A DNA stretch of 64,000 bases from Anastrepha obliqua (Eukaryota; Arthropoda; Insecta; Diptera; Tephritidae): contig NC_072894.1 of assembly GCF_027943255.1 (NCBI RefSeq), positions 80,391,601 to 80,455,600 of the forward strand. The letters are read 5' to 3'. A program made the translations under genes and the position numbers. The notes beneath the pieces are model-generated. The model saw nothing but the letters and a program-made list of their open reading frames with translations, did no database searches and was not told the DNA's origin. This document shows positions 21,769-33,842 of the stretch, one piece after another. Within the stretch, counting starts at the first letter, position 1. Every line of letters begins with the position of its first letter.

Positions 21769-22497
21769 ACCAACTCACCAAGGAGCAAATGCTTGACTAC
21801 TTCAACATCCATATTTTTATAACACTTATATTATTCTTCCTTAAGCATTCCTTTGAAGCATTCTTATTAATAGTAACTGAAAATGATATTTATTTTGCAT
21901 GTATCTCTAATTAGTAATTTGTTATATGTACGAGACATAGTTCTAATCACTCTCAAATTAGTATGATTTTTTCCATAAAGTTGTGGTCTCTGCCGAAATA
22001 TCCGTTGGTTCTATGCAATTGCGGGTCTAATTTTAAAGTCATAACTGGTTGGTATTTTACAAATGAAATTTCCAAAACTTTACCAGCCTTAGTTTGTCCG
22101 TCTGCAGGTATGTAGCTATTTTGTGAAAGATCATCATTTATTGGTCCAACGACAAAGTTGGCTAAAGTCAGATATCTAGTTTTACCAAAAGCCTATAAAC
22201 ATAGAAACTCTACAATTTATGCTGCCTCAGAACCGCAAATGGTTTCTACGAGAAACTTTTGCCTCTTAAAAATGCCTCCCTCGGACTGGCCACTATGTTC
22301 ATAAGTTTCTAATGCTTCCTACTCGTCCCTCTGCGAATAACAGGCTTACGGTCTATATGTTCACAGGCTAAGGCAGTTAATGTGCTTTCCGCGCACAGTC
22401 GAACGATGTTCAGCAAACACTGGCTTGAATACGACAGATGGTCGAGCAGAAAAAGAATTTGATATTTATATATAATTATCGCTTATATCCTTTGTGG
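21769..22497. other. Non-coding, nothing recognised
   Basis: No gene is seen. The first part probably belongs to the flank of the minisatellite-bearing repeat. Confidence 0.4.
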
Positions 22498-22655
22498 CCT
22501 CCAAACGGCCGATAGTTTTTTATGAGGAGCCTTTTCATGGTAGAAATACACTATTAGACATTTTTTGTCTGCCAATGGGTGTTTCATTCCCGTTTCGAAC
22601 CTGAGTACTTCCGAATGGTATTCACGTATCAACCCATTCAGCTACGGCGATCGAT
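22498..22655 (-). mobile_element. SINE, degraded copy
   Basis: The minus-strand copy shows the ATGAAAAGGCTCCTCATAAA body, a GTTCGAAAC B-box remnant, and the GGTTGATACGTGAATACCATT head block in order. It has point changes and no 3' terminal GCGCCAATTA. Confidence 0.65.
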
Positions 22656-23614
22656 GCATAAATACCACCCTTTTTATAATTGTAAGGCCACCTTTGAAAT
22701 TTATAAGTAAGTTTATGGGGAAAATACTTTTGGGGAAAAAAGAAAATAACGAATATTAAAAACAAAAATATTCAAAACATGTGAAAATGTTGAGGTGCCT
22801 GTGTCAAGTGGCCCCAAGCCGGCTTCCAGTACTGTGAATGAAGAGCAATAATTATAATTGAAGAAGCAAGTAACTGTTCTAAAAAGTTATATAATTTTGA
22901 GACGGGTATCTTACACATCGGAACTTTGCTGGTGAATCGTTAATAATCGGTCTCTCTGTCAACCAAAATGGACAACATTGAATTTTTAGAAACTCATCTC
23001 CTTGCGTTTTTATAGTAAAACGAGAATGAACGCTTAATTTTCTAGCAAAGCAAAGCTATTTTTCACACCAGCAAGGTAAAAAGATCCTAGTTTCATCTGT
23101 CAAGTTGTAGGCGTTCACCTGGGCGGCTGTTTCACTAAACCAGAATTTCAAATTTGTGACCGATTCAGGTATTGACAACCAAACGAGATTTAAAAGCGTA
23201 GAACTCGGATACGAAAAAACTTAAAACTGGCAAGGAATCCTCAAAAAGCACTCGAAAATTAGCAGGCAAATAGCAAGGAATTAAAATTCGAATAATAATA
23301 AGAAACCCTCCAAATATCCATATCAATAATTTAGTAAAAAGTAGTTTTTTTGTAACAATGAGCTTCAAAGAGTTGCTTCTTAAATATAGCAAAAGAAAAG
23401 ATTTTACTACAAAATTAATTTTATTGTAACCACAAAACGTCAGCTGAAAACCGTCCCGTCGCAATTGTGTTTAATGGACCGAATTTTCCGACGGAAAGGG
23501 ATCAGATGATCACCACCCATCAACACGTTACTCGCTGTCCCGCTGCTATTCTGTTTCCGGGCTGAAGTCATAGAATTTTGCTTAGCAGGGTGGATTAAAT
23601 AAAAAAAAAAATAT
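22656..23614. other. Non-coding, nothing recognised
   Basis: No gene or repeat family is identified. The 99-codon minus-strand ORF here is Lys/Leu-rich and shows no motif. Confidence 0.4.
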
Positions 23615-24070
23615 TTTACAAGGTGGCGTTTGAAATTTAATTGGGCTATATAACCTAAAAAAATTCAAAAACATTTTTCAGTATTTATTTTATGAGTAAG
23701 AGTAAGCCTTGTTTGGAACACAATTTCATTCAAATGAATCTCACGACTTCCCGGTTACTTATTCTAACCCATTTTAAGCCATTTTGTCAACCTATTTTTT
23801 GTTACATTTTCGTGAGTTTCGCAAGTTGTTTTTAAGAAAGGTTTCATGTTTCAACTGTTGAATCGTCTCTGAATAGTAGGCGTACGACTTACCTTAATGG
23901 CGCCACCCAAAAAATAGTCTGATGAAGTCAAACCGCAGCTTCTAAGCGGCCACCGTTTCAGCTTAATATTCGAGTTACGGTATTCTATCGGAAAGGGACT
24001 CATTTTGTAAATATCGAACCATAAACTAGATTTCTGACACATCACGGAACGGTCGAAAAATTCGCTAGCT
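23615..24070 (-). pseudogene. Mariner-superfamily (DDE) transposase C-terminal remnant
   Basis: The minus strand reads RWPLRSCGLTSSDYFLGG, a decayed form of the block around the third catalytic residue in this superfamily (WPPRSCDLTPLDYFLWG). The following tail is broken by stops. An AAGGTGGCGTTTGAAATTT end at about 23619 matches the terminal sequences of the deleted copy at 41.3-41.8 kb, so both appear to be one family. Confidence 0.6.
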
Positions 24071-25035
24071 CAAAATCCAAATTCTATTATATATAGACCA
24101 ACTTGTATAATAAAATAGCAATTTTTTTAATTTATGTAAATTAAAAAAAAAAAACTAAGTTCATGAAATACCAAGTGAACAGAAATATTATATATTTCAC
24201 TGCCCTTTGTGCTGACATATTTTCATATGAAACGTAGTGTACTAGCCCAGACACACTCTTACATGTTGTGTCGTAGGTAGACTGCATAATCGCGAAAACG
24301 TAACAACTTTTGTTGCGAAAATTTATTTCTGCCTCATCGCCTGTGTTTCGTGAAAATGTATCTAATTCATACTTATTTGTTCTGCACATGTGTACAATGA
24401 TGCATACATATGTACACATATACACAATGGGTATCTATACGCTTTAAATGAACCTATAAGATGTGTAGCTTTTATTTATCACTTGTTTGCTTTACACAAA
24501 AATTCGCATTAGCCAAAATCGGCCAAAGGAAATGATGTGCCGAATGAATACCAACAATGTTTTATAAACTATGCAATCTGATTTTTTTGTATTTCCGTGG
24601 TTCTCTTGCGTTATTTTGTGTCTGTGCATTTGTTTAAAGTATCTAGGTTTTTGTGTATCTTACTCATGATCTATCGGCTAGTTGTAACGAAAATTGGGCA
24701 ATCAGAACATCGGTCAGACAGTGAACTGACATCTGACGCATACACAGAGAAAATGGAACACTAGAAAGACTTAGCCTTTGTATGAATATTAGGTACGTTC
24801 ATGTGGTATCGATGCCTGTCTAAATAAATACGAAATCTAAACTAGTTTAAATGAGGCCTGGTGAAGCAGGAACTACTCCTCTTCAGAAAGTATGCTATTA
24901 ATGTGGATTCCTAAGTAATGGATGTAAAGAGCAATATTTAAGTATAGTATAAAAATTTCATTTGAGGTGCTCGACCTAAATACCCGTCAAGGCTTAATAT
25001 AATATGTCAGCCTGTTAAAATCATTTTATTTATTA
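24071..25035. other. Non-coding, nothing recognised
   Basis: The stretch is AT-rich with TACATA microsatellite fragments. No gene is supported. Confidence 0.45.
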
Positions 25036-25232
25036 AATAATTGGCGCTCACGTTTCTGTTAGGTGTTTGGCCGAGCTCCTCCTCACATTTGGGGTGTGTA
25101 TCTTGTTGTTGTTCCACAAATGGAAGGACCTACAGTTTTAAGACTGACTCCGAACGGCAAATGGTTTTTTGGAGGAGCTTTTACAATGCCGAAATACGCT
25201 CAGAGGTTTGCCATTGCTTGCCGAGGGGCGGC
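25036..25232 (-). mobile_element. SINE, 3' part
   Basis: The minus-strand SINE body runs from GCGCCAATTATTTA through the AGGAGGAGCTCGGCCAAACA block to GCCGTTCGGAGTC and the CCCTCGGCAAGCAATGGC block. The tRNA-like head is absent. Overlapping plus-strand ORFs of 66 and 97 codons are accidental. Confidence 0.75.
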
Positions 25233-25905
25233 TTATATTTATTTTATAAGTGTTTTTTACTAAGAGATCTCTTTGAAAGTTGGAAAAATGAGCTTAAACC
25301 AAAATATCCAGTGCTTGGGAAATATTTTCGGTAATCGTGATACATTTTGGAACCAATAACTTCAAGTATATCGGTACAATCGGCATAAAATAATCTTATC
25401 ACCGAACATTTCGCTCGATAAATTGACGTTTCCTTCCGGGTAACAAAAAATGATAAAACATTCTGCTGTAATCAAAAGCTATCTCGCACTTTTTGGAACG
25501 AAAATTTATTGATAATAGTCTGTCATTGGCAAAAGAGGAAAATAAACTTTAATATAATTCGTTTTTAAAAAAGTGTGACTAGGTTATGCCTCTGGTCAAA
25601 AAAATCACTCCAAAGGGCAGAATAGACTGAGGTCCAAGAGGTAATAGGTGGATCTAAGTTGATCGGGAATTGGGTGAAGCTTTCGGCGCAAAGGCCACTT
25701 GAACTTTGTTAAGTTTTGGGAAGATATCTAAAGAGCAAAACACAACAGCATGTAATAGTTTCATAGATCTTGATCAGACGTGATTGGCAAACAGCTCGAC
25801 CAAAGCAAGATGATGTTTTCCCGATAGTAGGTTTCATGTGACCAAACCCATACATATTTAAATCCAGGCAGGCACTGCCACTTACGCAGCATTCCTATAC
25901 ATTTA
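25233..25905. other. Non-coding, nothing recognised
   Basis: No gene or repeat family is identified. Confidence 0.4.
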
Positions 25906-26171
25906 GGCCGTGTTCACACAAAGAAGCTTTAGTTGCTTCAAATTTGCGAATTATATTTTGGTATTGTGCGTATCGTTCACAGGGGGCAACTTCTTTGCTT
26001 GTAATTGCTTTAGTTTTTAGTCTACAAACAGCAATAACATTGAGAAGAAGGAGAACACAAAGTGAGTTGCCCGAGCTCTAGCAACTCAGTGGCCCTCTTC
26101 CTTCCTCGTCTGCTCCCCCTTCCATAAGTTACGAGTTGCTTCAGCAAAAGTTGCTCTGCGTGAATGTGGTC
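25906..26171. mobile_element. Harbinger-like MITE with TTA target duplication
   Basis: A 266-bp non-coding element. The left end reads GGCCGTGTTCACACAAAG and the right end, in reverse complement, reads GACCACATTCACGCAGAG, an imperfect terminal inverted repeat continuing for about 35 bp. TTA stands on both sides (25903-25905 and 26172-26174), the target size typical of PIF/Harbinger. The superfamily is inferred from that trinucleotide. Confidence 0.55.
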
Positions 26172-27159
26172 TTATGGGACGGGTTTTATGAAATGGAAGC
26201 AACAAAAAAAGAATATAATCGAAATTCCATAGGCGACTTGCTAGCTTTATGACCGTAATTGCCAAATATAGGTTCATTATATCCTGCGATATGGGTGTTA
26301 CTACCTGTTGTACTCGAATAAGTGCATATGTACGTATGTACATATGTAGATTGCAAAATCGAGAATTTTAAACAAATACAGTTTCGTACCACTTGAATTT
26401 GGGCAACTAGAGTACAAGTATAATTGCGTTAGTTTGTGTACCGATTGTTGTTGGGGAATAAAAATAGAATAATTGTTGCGAGTGAAAAGAACAACAATAA
26501 CAAAACCAACAAATAACGCATCGTGTAAAGCATTAACATTGACTATAACAAACCACCCGATGAGGCAAGAGTAAAGCGCTGAAAGATCAGCAACAGTAGC
26601 TGCTCTTGAAGAGCTGTTTGTGAAGGGAGCTTCAGTGAGAATCTCACACTGGCGAACTTCATATTAGAGCGTAGCTGTACGAATTGAACAATATTCGTGC
26701 ACGTATACGAATGTGTGTGATGTGGGGATGCCATATCTACATATGTGTTGCGATGAGTACAATGGCCAGATGTGCTGATGAGATCGCTCGGCTATATGAC
26801 ACGTAGATATGTATGTTTTTCATCTACATATATAAGTATAAGTATGTATGTAGACATTCGTTTGTTTATATGTTCTTGTATAATGGCAATATATTATACT
26901 ATAGCTAACGTTGAGCGTGCAAAAATATTTTTTCAGTACAAACCTGTGTACAGAGAATTTGAGTGTGCGCGAAAAAGTGAGTGTATTTTACATATTTCAA
27001 TAATTTGTTATTTCTTCAGAAGCATGAAGTCATGCGAACGTTTTTGTTTCAATAGCATTTGATTTTAAGTTAAATTTTTTGTTTATTTTTGTTTTTTGTT
27101 TTTGTGTGTTATGGTGAATGAGCACTGTGGCTGGCTAGTGGCGGTGGCACCGGCAGCTC
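26172..27159. other. Upstream region of the 27.9-kb gene
   Basis: No coding gene is seen. It contains AT-rich DNA with TATG/TACA microsatellites and a somewhat GC-richer part at 26540-26770. It may hold regulatory sequence for the downstream gene; I can point to no specific site. Confidence 0.35.
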
Positions 27160-27864
27160 AGCATTGCTGCTAAACAGCAGACAGACGTGCGAGAGCGGCG
27201 AAAGCGCGAACATTAGAAATGTAGTGCAGAATTTCGAAAATAAAAGGAAGAAGAAGAGCCAACGACTAATTTAGTTAATACACATTTTTACGAACTTTAA
27301 ACGATATCTGTTTTTGTCTTAAAAAATAGACAACAATACGCGAACGAAGTGTTTAATTAGTAAGGAAAAATATATGTCATATGAAACTAAACATTAAAAT
27401 AAAAGTGAATATATTGTAGATAAATATAATTCAACGAATAATTTACGCGAATTGAAATTAAGAAAATACTTGCTAACTTTTATTTTTCAAAATAAAGCAT
27501 AATTAAAAATCGAATAAAAGGCGCACTTCCGGGCATTTTAATGCGGACTACAGTAACAGAACTACATTTTTTTCGCTCAAATACGTTGAAATTTTTTAGA
27601 AAAACGTAGACCAACATAATAAAAAAAGCAAATCGATAATAGAAAAGCATATTAAATTAAACAAAACAACAATAATAGCAAGAAATTAGCAAAGTCGCAG
27701 CACATAGCAAAAGAAATCGCTCCCACTAGCAAAAGAAAGAAAACGGCAACAACAAAAAAGAAAGCACACACACAATTGCGGTTTATAAAGCACCCCAGTA
27801 ACAAAAACGGGGCAACAGCTGTCATCAGTGCTACCATAAAACTAAATTAAAAATCAAACAAATC
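27160..27864 (+). promoter_or_regulatory. Probable promoter and 5' leader of the host gene
   Basis: A GC-rich island at 27120-27210 in AT-rich DNA contains CTCAGCATTGC (initiator-like, A at 27160) followed by AGACGTG. About 650 bases of A-rich sequence with short CAAAAA/ACAACA units then lead to the ATG at 27865, as in many long fly 5' leaders. I see no TATA box at the right distance. The leader could also be spliced. Confidence 0.35.
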
Positions 27865-28248
27865 ATGGAACGCCATCGCACATTGGACTCATCGATGTCG
27901 TCATTGTACTCCGGCTCGAATATCTCGAATACAACATCCGCACATCGGCAGCAGCATGACAATTATAATTACCCCGCCCTATCGTCGTCCGCCTCACCGA
28001 CGCCCAGCACCAGTGGTGGTGGCGGTGGTGGTGGTGGCGCTAGTCTTGGCTTATTGACCGGCGCTTCTAGCACCAATGCCATAGCGACTACTGGTGGCAG
28101 TAACACAACAAATGCAACAACTGGCCATGCATCGGACATGAGCATATGCAGTGGCGACGATGGTGCCAGCGTTGGATTGCGTGCCACCACAATCGGTTCA
28201 GTGGTGGTGCGTTGTGGACCCATACAGTTGGTGATCGCGTTACTGCAA
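27865..28248 (+). CDS. First coding exon of an unidentified membrane protein gene (128 codons)
   Basis: The ORF starts at an ATG in a fair fly context (ATCATGG) and stays open to a strong splice donor, GTAAGA at 28249, giving exactly 128 codons and a phase-0 junction. The protein begins MERHRTLDSSMSSLYSGSN, is rich in Ser, Thr, Asn and Gly, has eight glycines at 51-58 and an acidic SGDDG near 96-100. It ends RCGPIQLVIALLQ, which looks like the start of a transmembrane helix continued in the next exon. A cytoplasmic N-terminal tail before the first membrane segment is the natural reading. Codon use is normal and GC-richer than the flanks. I do not recognise the family; a tetraspan-type protein is only a guess. 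The next exon was not found and probably lies outside the window. Confidence 0.75.
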
Positions 28249-28254
28249 GTAAGA
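28249..28254 (+). other. Splice donor GTAAGA
   Basis: The near-consensus donor follows codon 128. Reading through it gives only two more codons (VR) before a stop, which supports its use. Confidence 0.7.
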
Positions 28255-28699
28255 TAATTTGAGAAATGTTTATTTTTTCATAGGATCTAGTGCAAGAAGG
28301 TTATAATTGTTGCACCTCCCATAACGTGAAATAAAATTAAAATTCAAAATTACGAAAATGCTACATTTTTAAAAAATTCTAGCAAATCTTCAAATTCCAA
28401 AATTATACCATTTTTGCACTAGCCCCTTCCTGCATCGAACCACACCCCTGTAATTCATTGTGTTTATTCTGGGGCCAAAAATTGTGTACTATGATTTTTA
28501 TTTATTCGAAATAAATAATGCAGTTTTTTCATTGAAGATAAATCGGCATGTGAGACATCCCTAGTCTCAACTGCAAGTCTGGGTCTATTTTAACAAATTT
28601 ACGAAATTAAATACTACGATTTCTGGAAGTAGAGGATAACGTTTAGTTAGATATCCCTAAAATTCAAGTAAATCAGAGGCTTGAGAAATGGAAGAACAT
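28255..28699. other. Intron start, nothing else recognised
   Basis: AT-rich sequence with no features beyond the donor. Confidence 0.45.
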
Positions 28700-29110
28700 T
28701 AGTTTTTGGCTTACTGCTCTTATCATCCCCATCGATATATGTATATTAAGACCTTTTGTGGTTCGTTTTGCACGCAAAACTCTTTCTTTGTGCCTATTCA
28801 GACTACTTTTGGTTGATAGTCTGCATCAATACCGATCTTGGAAGTTTATTTGATTTTTATCGCAACCTTTTTCAGATGTTGTTTTAGCTGCTGACCTATT
28901 TTTCATCGCCAGCTACCATCACCTGTAAAAATAGGTAAATTTTGTTACGTTTCACCAAAGCTTATTTTACGTCAATCCGCTTGTTATCTACCAAAGCCAA
29001 TTTGATTGAACGCAGCAAAGTGCGTAAGTCCTTTTCTTTCTCTGGTGCTAGTTGACGGTAGCATCAGGTAGAATGAGAAACGCAAGGTGAAGTTTAGTCC
29101 GCCTTCATTT
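28700..29110 (-). pseudogene. Possible mariner transposase remnant
   Basis: On the minus strand a short run reads VAGDEK-stop-VSS-stop-NNI-stop-KRLR. This parallels the VTGDEKWVLYDNIKRKR block around the first catalytic Asp of mariners. The neighbouring sequence gives no further convincing match, so this is a weak call. Confidence 0.3.
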
Positions 29111-30959
29111 GATCTTTCAACATAGATAGATATTTCCTGCTTTTAAACATTGGCAGCTACTGCATTGAATATTTTTACGGTATCCACGACATGGCATTAC
29201 CTGGCCAATGGAGGGGCTGAATTAGGGTTGAGGAATGAAGTGTTCAAAATTGCATCAGATCCACTTAAGATTCGTAGTTTTTGTAATAAAATTGTACTAA
29301 TTTTCTATTTGTGCATATCTACATTTGAAAATAATTTTTTTATAACAGTAAGCAACAAAACACAAATAATACTAGCCATTTTATAGCTTATAGATATAAG
29401 CCACATGATTTTAAAATTACAATAACATAGTTTGTAAATCAAGAGACTTTTCGTCCTCGGTAGCGTCATCAAACATATTTTCACAACTGATTGCTGGCTG
29501 AGGCAATCATAATAGTCTATCAAATTTGTTCAGGAGAATTTTCCGAAAAACACTTTTAGTAAGGCTGCCTCATCAGATATGGTTAGCGACTTAGCTTTTG
29601 CGCCAAGTAGGCTGTCAATTGAGTGCAATTTCATTCGCAACAGCGGTGACTTTGAAACTGAGTTACCTTTCCATGTCAAAGCAATATTTTTAACAAAAGT
29701 TTTTGTTCACTGTTACTACATTAGCGCCGATGTTGTTTGCGGATTTAACTCTGGTTAGTGCAGCCTCTGCCCGAGTTATGGCCAGAAATTAACTCTTTTT
29801 AAAATTTGTATGTGGTTTCTGTATACTCTTAATATCTGCATAGTTTATTAGTGAAGTATTCAGGAAGTAACAAAATGTCAATGGGTTTTTAAGTGCATCG
29901 TTTTGTGCTTTATTTCAGTAAAGTGAAATGAGTACCCAATTGTAAAGCCAACCAAAAAATCAACTGTTCTGTGTATCCGCTTAACTGTCACTCAAGTGCC
30001 TTTCTTTGTTTGCCCACGCAATGCCTTCAAGCGTCTCAACTCTGCACTTACATACATACATATATACATGTGTAAGCTTTCAATGGCGCAGATTCAAGCC
30101 ATTACTCACTGTAACAGTGCCTTGCAGAACTATTTCTACATCTCCACTGATCACGGTTACATTATTTTGTTTCTTTATCTTCTTCACGTTGTTCACCCAC
30201 CAAAACATTGTAAGCTCAACAATTTTTTTTTCATTTGTTTGTTTTGTGTAAATTTTCACTGTTTCGACATTTTAAAGCAAATGTGTCAAGTGAAATTAAC
30301 TTGTAAAAGTAACAAGTTACTGCCAGAAATCCAGAAATGAGAAGGAGGTGGAGATGGCGTATATAAAAGAGGAAACTTCATATCCGTAGATGTAAGTATT
30401 TGGTAATTTTCCGGTACTGAATAATAATAAATATGTGTGCGTACTTGTACGAGTGTATAATGGCATAATGATAATAAGGTGATGTCAGTAACTTAACTTC
30501 ACTGCTTTGACCGATTTTATTACTTTAATGCATAAGTGTGTAAATATGAAGCCTTTTCGCACGACTTTTTAAGCATAAGAAAAGAACATTTAAATGAAGC
30601 TGCAACGATAGGAGATATCAAATTGATGCTGATTTTTTTTTTGCAGCTACATTCATGCCATTGATATAGTGTCCCGAAGTCTTCCAAGGTAGTTCGCTTG
30701 TTCGCGCGGACTAAAGACTTGAAATAGCTCCAGCTAGAATAATGGATGTTAAGTCGCTTGATCTCGGCAGCCAAATGATGAACGCTCGTTAATGGCTTAT
30801 AGCGTCATGTTGTTGGTACCACAACTCAGATACTACAATATATATCGATATTTTTGAGCTCTGGCCACAGAAGGTTGGTAAACTTCGCTCTATACCGATA
30901 ACCATTGGTGGTAACGGTGTCTCCTTTCTCAATTCGGAAGAAATAAAGTACCATAAGCT
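29111..30959. other. Non-coding, nothing recognised
   Basis: No gene or repeat family is identified. The ORFs of up to 114 codons show no motif and overlap microsatellite-like sequence. Confidence 0.4.
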
Positions 30960-31840
30960 GTCATGCTATTTTTTTCCTTGTTCACTCTGTTCAAGATTCT
31001 TCCATCGTACACGGTTCTGGGCTGTTGTTGCGATGTCGGCATCTGCTAGCTCACGCAATATCGACCTTCTGCAAGTATTCTTTGGCCACCCGCGACCTCT
31101 GCTCGCTTGTGGAATCCAGTCCAGTGCCATTCTTGTGATGCTATCTGGTGGTTTTCTAAGCGTGTGGCCCATCCATCGTCACTTTCTGCATTTGATTTGC
31201 CTTAGGATGAATTCCTCATTCGTTGATATCCACAGCGCGTCATTGCTGACGAAAGTTTGTAGACTCTGTGTGATCACCAGCCATATTTCACTTCCGTACA
31301 ACAATGCTGACTTCTCACATGAGCTGAATGTTCGCCCATCTGCATGCATTCGCCCGAACCCCGCCCTTGCTTTGTTTAGGCTGCAGTTGACATCTTCACC
31401 TGCTCCGCCTGTCTGTCATAATAGTGCAGCTGAGGTAGCAGAAGCTCCATCGGGTACCCCTTAACCATTACATGTCTTGCTTTATTATGATTGACTCTCA
31501 TAGCCTTCATCTTGGCGATGTTGACCTCCTGTCCAACAGTGCGTGCCAGTGTGACTAGTCTGCCCGCCTCCTTGTATGCCAGTGAGATTGTGAGAGAGGA
31601 GACAGTATCTTCGGCGAAATCCAGGTCCTCAAAATGTCTGGTGAAACTCCATACGATGCCTCTTTTGAGCAGGGTCAATTGGCTCATGAGGTTATCTAGG
31701 GTGATGGCGAAAAGAAAGGGCGATCTTGCCTTACACCTGCGTTGGTGGTGAATGGGTTGCTGATGTTGCCGTTGAGAAGCGCTGCCATTTCGAAGATCTC
31801 ATAAAGGCAGCTCTCATGCTGTAAACCTTACCACACAGTT
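30960..31840 (-). pseudogene. RTE-like LINE reverse transcriptase remnant
   Basis: Read downward from 31840, the minus strand gives RPFLFAITLDNLMSQ (the GVRQGxxLSPxLFxxxLD block). Next comes RGIVWSFTRHFEDLDFAED, where the catalytic FADD has become FAED, then a VNIAKMKAMRVN-type block. Later it gives KSALLYGSEIWLV, LQTFV and GHTLRKPPDSITRMALDW with a PKNTCRRS block. This order and these motifs are those of RTE-type endonuclease-reverse transcriptases. Frame changes and the FAED substitution make it inactive. Confidence 0.75.
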
Positions 31841-33688
31841 AATATGTGTAAATGCATTGATGCTTGACCGAGCACTTGTAAATTGTATTTACTCCAGACT
31901 CAAATTTCGCTTGTTGACATGGCAGCTGAGCCAAAAATGATGGTCGTCCGAGAAGATTATTTTCGGCCAAAGTCCCGTTCTCAGGGCAAACTTTTCTGTG
32001 CACAGTTCTACCAGAACGCGAATTATGTTGACATGCAAAGAGACAATCGTCTATGTATAGGTCGCGTAGCTCTAAAGAAAATAGTCGAGCGGGTTTGTGA
32101 GATCCTTACTACATATTGAGAGTGTATGCTGAACAGAGCAGTGATTTTGACAATTATTTTTTTAACTTGGTTAAAAATTTCTTCAAAATTTAATGCTAGC
32201 ATAAATTAACTCGTTGGCCCGTTGAGTGGGCTCTTTTTGATCGGTGTATTCCCATCTAACGTGGGATGACGTGACATGCCGATTGTGTAAGCGATAAGAG
32301 GCTTCGGATGAGTTTGCAATTATTCGATATATTTCTGATTTCACTTTCGACTATTGCTATTTGAAATTGCTCGGTGGGGCTGATGTTGCTCGAAATACGT
32401 ATCTTGGATTGTATCCTTTGTATTTTATCGATGTTAGTAAAACAGGTAGTGCTTTGGGTTGCGTCTTTATGATGGAATTTTATAATATTGTAGTTATTTT
32501 GATAATCAATTTTAACAATTTTAACACATTGTGGATTCGTGTAGTATTCCATTGATAAAAGCAAAGACAAAATAAATGTTTCACTGAATTTGACAACTGT
32601 AACTTTATCAAGATGTCCACTGTACATGTCAAAGCAATACTAAACTTTTTTTATTTTTTAAATTATCTATGCAAATTTGTTTTCCATATCTAGAGCTTTA
32701 TTACAGGAGCTTATCTCTAGTACTAAATGCTAAGATTCAACGGGTTTCACAGATTCTTTTTTACATTCTAATAATTGCTCTGAAATTTGGCTACATGTCT
32801 GCCTATATTCGAATGTAATTATTGCACTGCTTAAAAAATATCAAACTAAAAAGGAAGAAACTTTCAATGAAGCATTTCAAGGCGACTGGAAATAACACTA
32901 GTCTACAGCCAATTAAGCCCCAAACCAGTCTATGCAATTCTTATGTCAAATCAGTTGCTGAGTACAAAAACATGCATACGTTTTTTTCTGTTATGAAGTT
33001 TTCGAGAAATCTCCAAATAACTGTTTTGGGTTAAGAAAAAAAGAGAATCCGTTAACTGATCGAAACAAGTGAAACAAAAAATTGAAATTAATTAAGCTTT
33101 TTATAAAATATTTAATTAAGTATTTTTGGCCCTATGTTCACACTGGAACTCAAGGAATTTATGATGAGGATGATGGTTTTCTGCTTACTTTTCATTAAAA
33201 CTAATCATTTTCAAGATATTTACAAATTGAAATTGAACACAAATGATGAAAATTTTCGATTTATGTTGCAAAAGTTGTATGAAAGAAAAAAATATTTTTA
33301 AGATTTAAATGAAAAATATGCTCCAATAGATATAAAAGTAATTCGCATGATAATAAAAAAAAAATATTTCTATATTGACCCCACTTAAGCAAAATTAAAC
33401 AAGTGGCCAAAGCTTGTGATATTATTAGCTGGTTTTTCTAGTGTTGCTAAATTTTTGATGGAGGTATTAAACTTGAAAGACGAAATAATAATGTCTCTTG
33501 AGAATTCCAAACCAAATGCATGGTGTCTATTTATTTTTTTTTGCATAGAAGAAATGAGAAATCACCTGTGCATCTTGCAAATTCTACCAACGCAAAAATG
33601 ATTTTTTGACTTAACAATCGATTTCATATAAGAATTGTGGGCTTACATATTCTTTATAGAAAGATTTTGTTTGGGGAACCGCTAGTGA
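31841..33688. other. Non-coding, nothing recognised
   Basis: No gene is supported. A 123-codon minus-strand ORF at 32256-32627 and several short ones have no family features. They may be relics of the LINE's 5' part or chance. Confidence 0.35.
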
Positions 33689-33842
33689 AATTTCATGGGA
33701 AATAATTCTCTAGAACATTTTAGTCCTCTAGCGGCTTTCAAGATGCCATTTTATTCGGACTTTCTAAAAAGGGGTCAAAACACCCTTTTTGTGAGAGAGC
33801 TAATGGGTTAAAATGTTCTACAAAATTATTCCTCGTAAAATT
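33689..33842. repeat. Inverted repeat with arms of about 43 bp
   Basis: The arms are at 33689-33731 and 33800-33842 and share the block TAGAACATTTTA and its complement, with roughly three quarters identity overall and a spacer of about 68 bases. It may be a small foldback MITE. A sequence like the right arm occurs near 17754-17808. Confidence 0.5.

Noticed and set aside
25041..25334. 97-codon plus-strand ORF
   Set aside because: It lies on the antisense strand of a SINE copy. Similar ORFs recur wherever this SINE occurs (for example 58500-58766).
27969..28223. 84-codon minus-strand ORF with a Pro run
   Set aside because: It is antisense to the Gly/Ser-rich part of the host exon; the proline run is the complement of the GGT/GGC tract.
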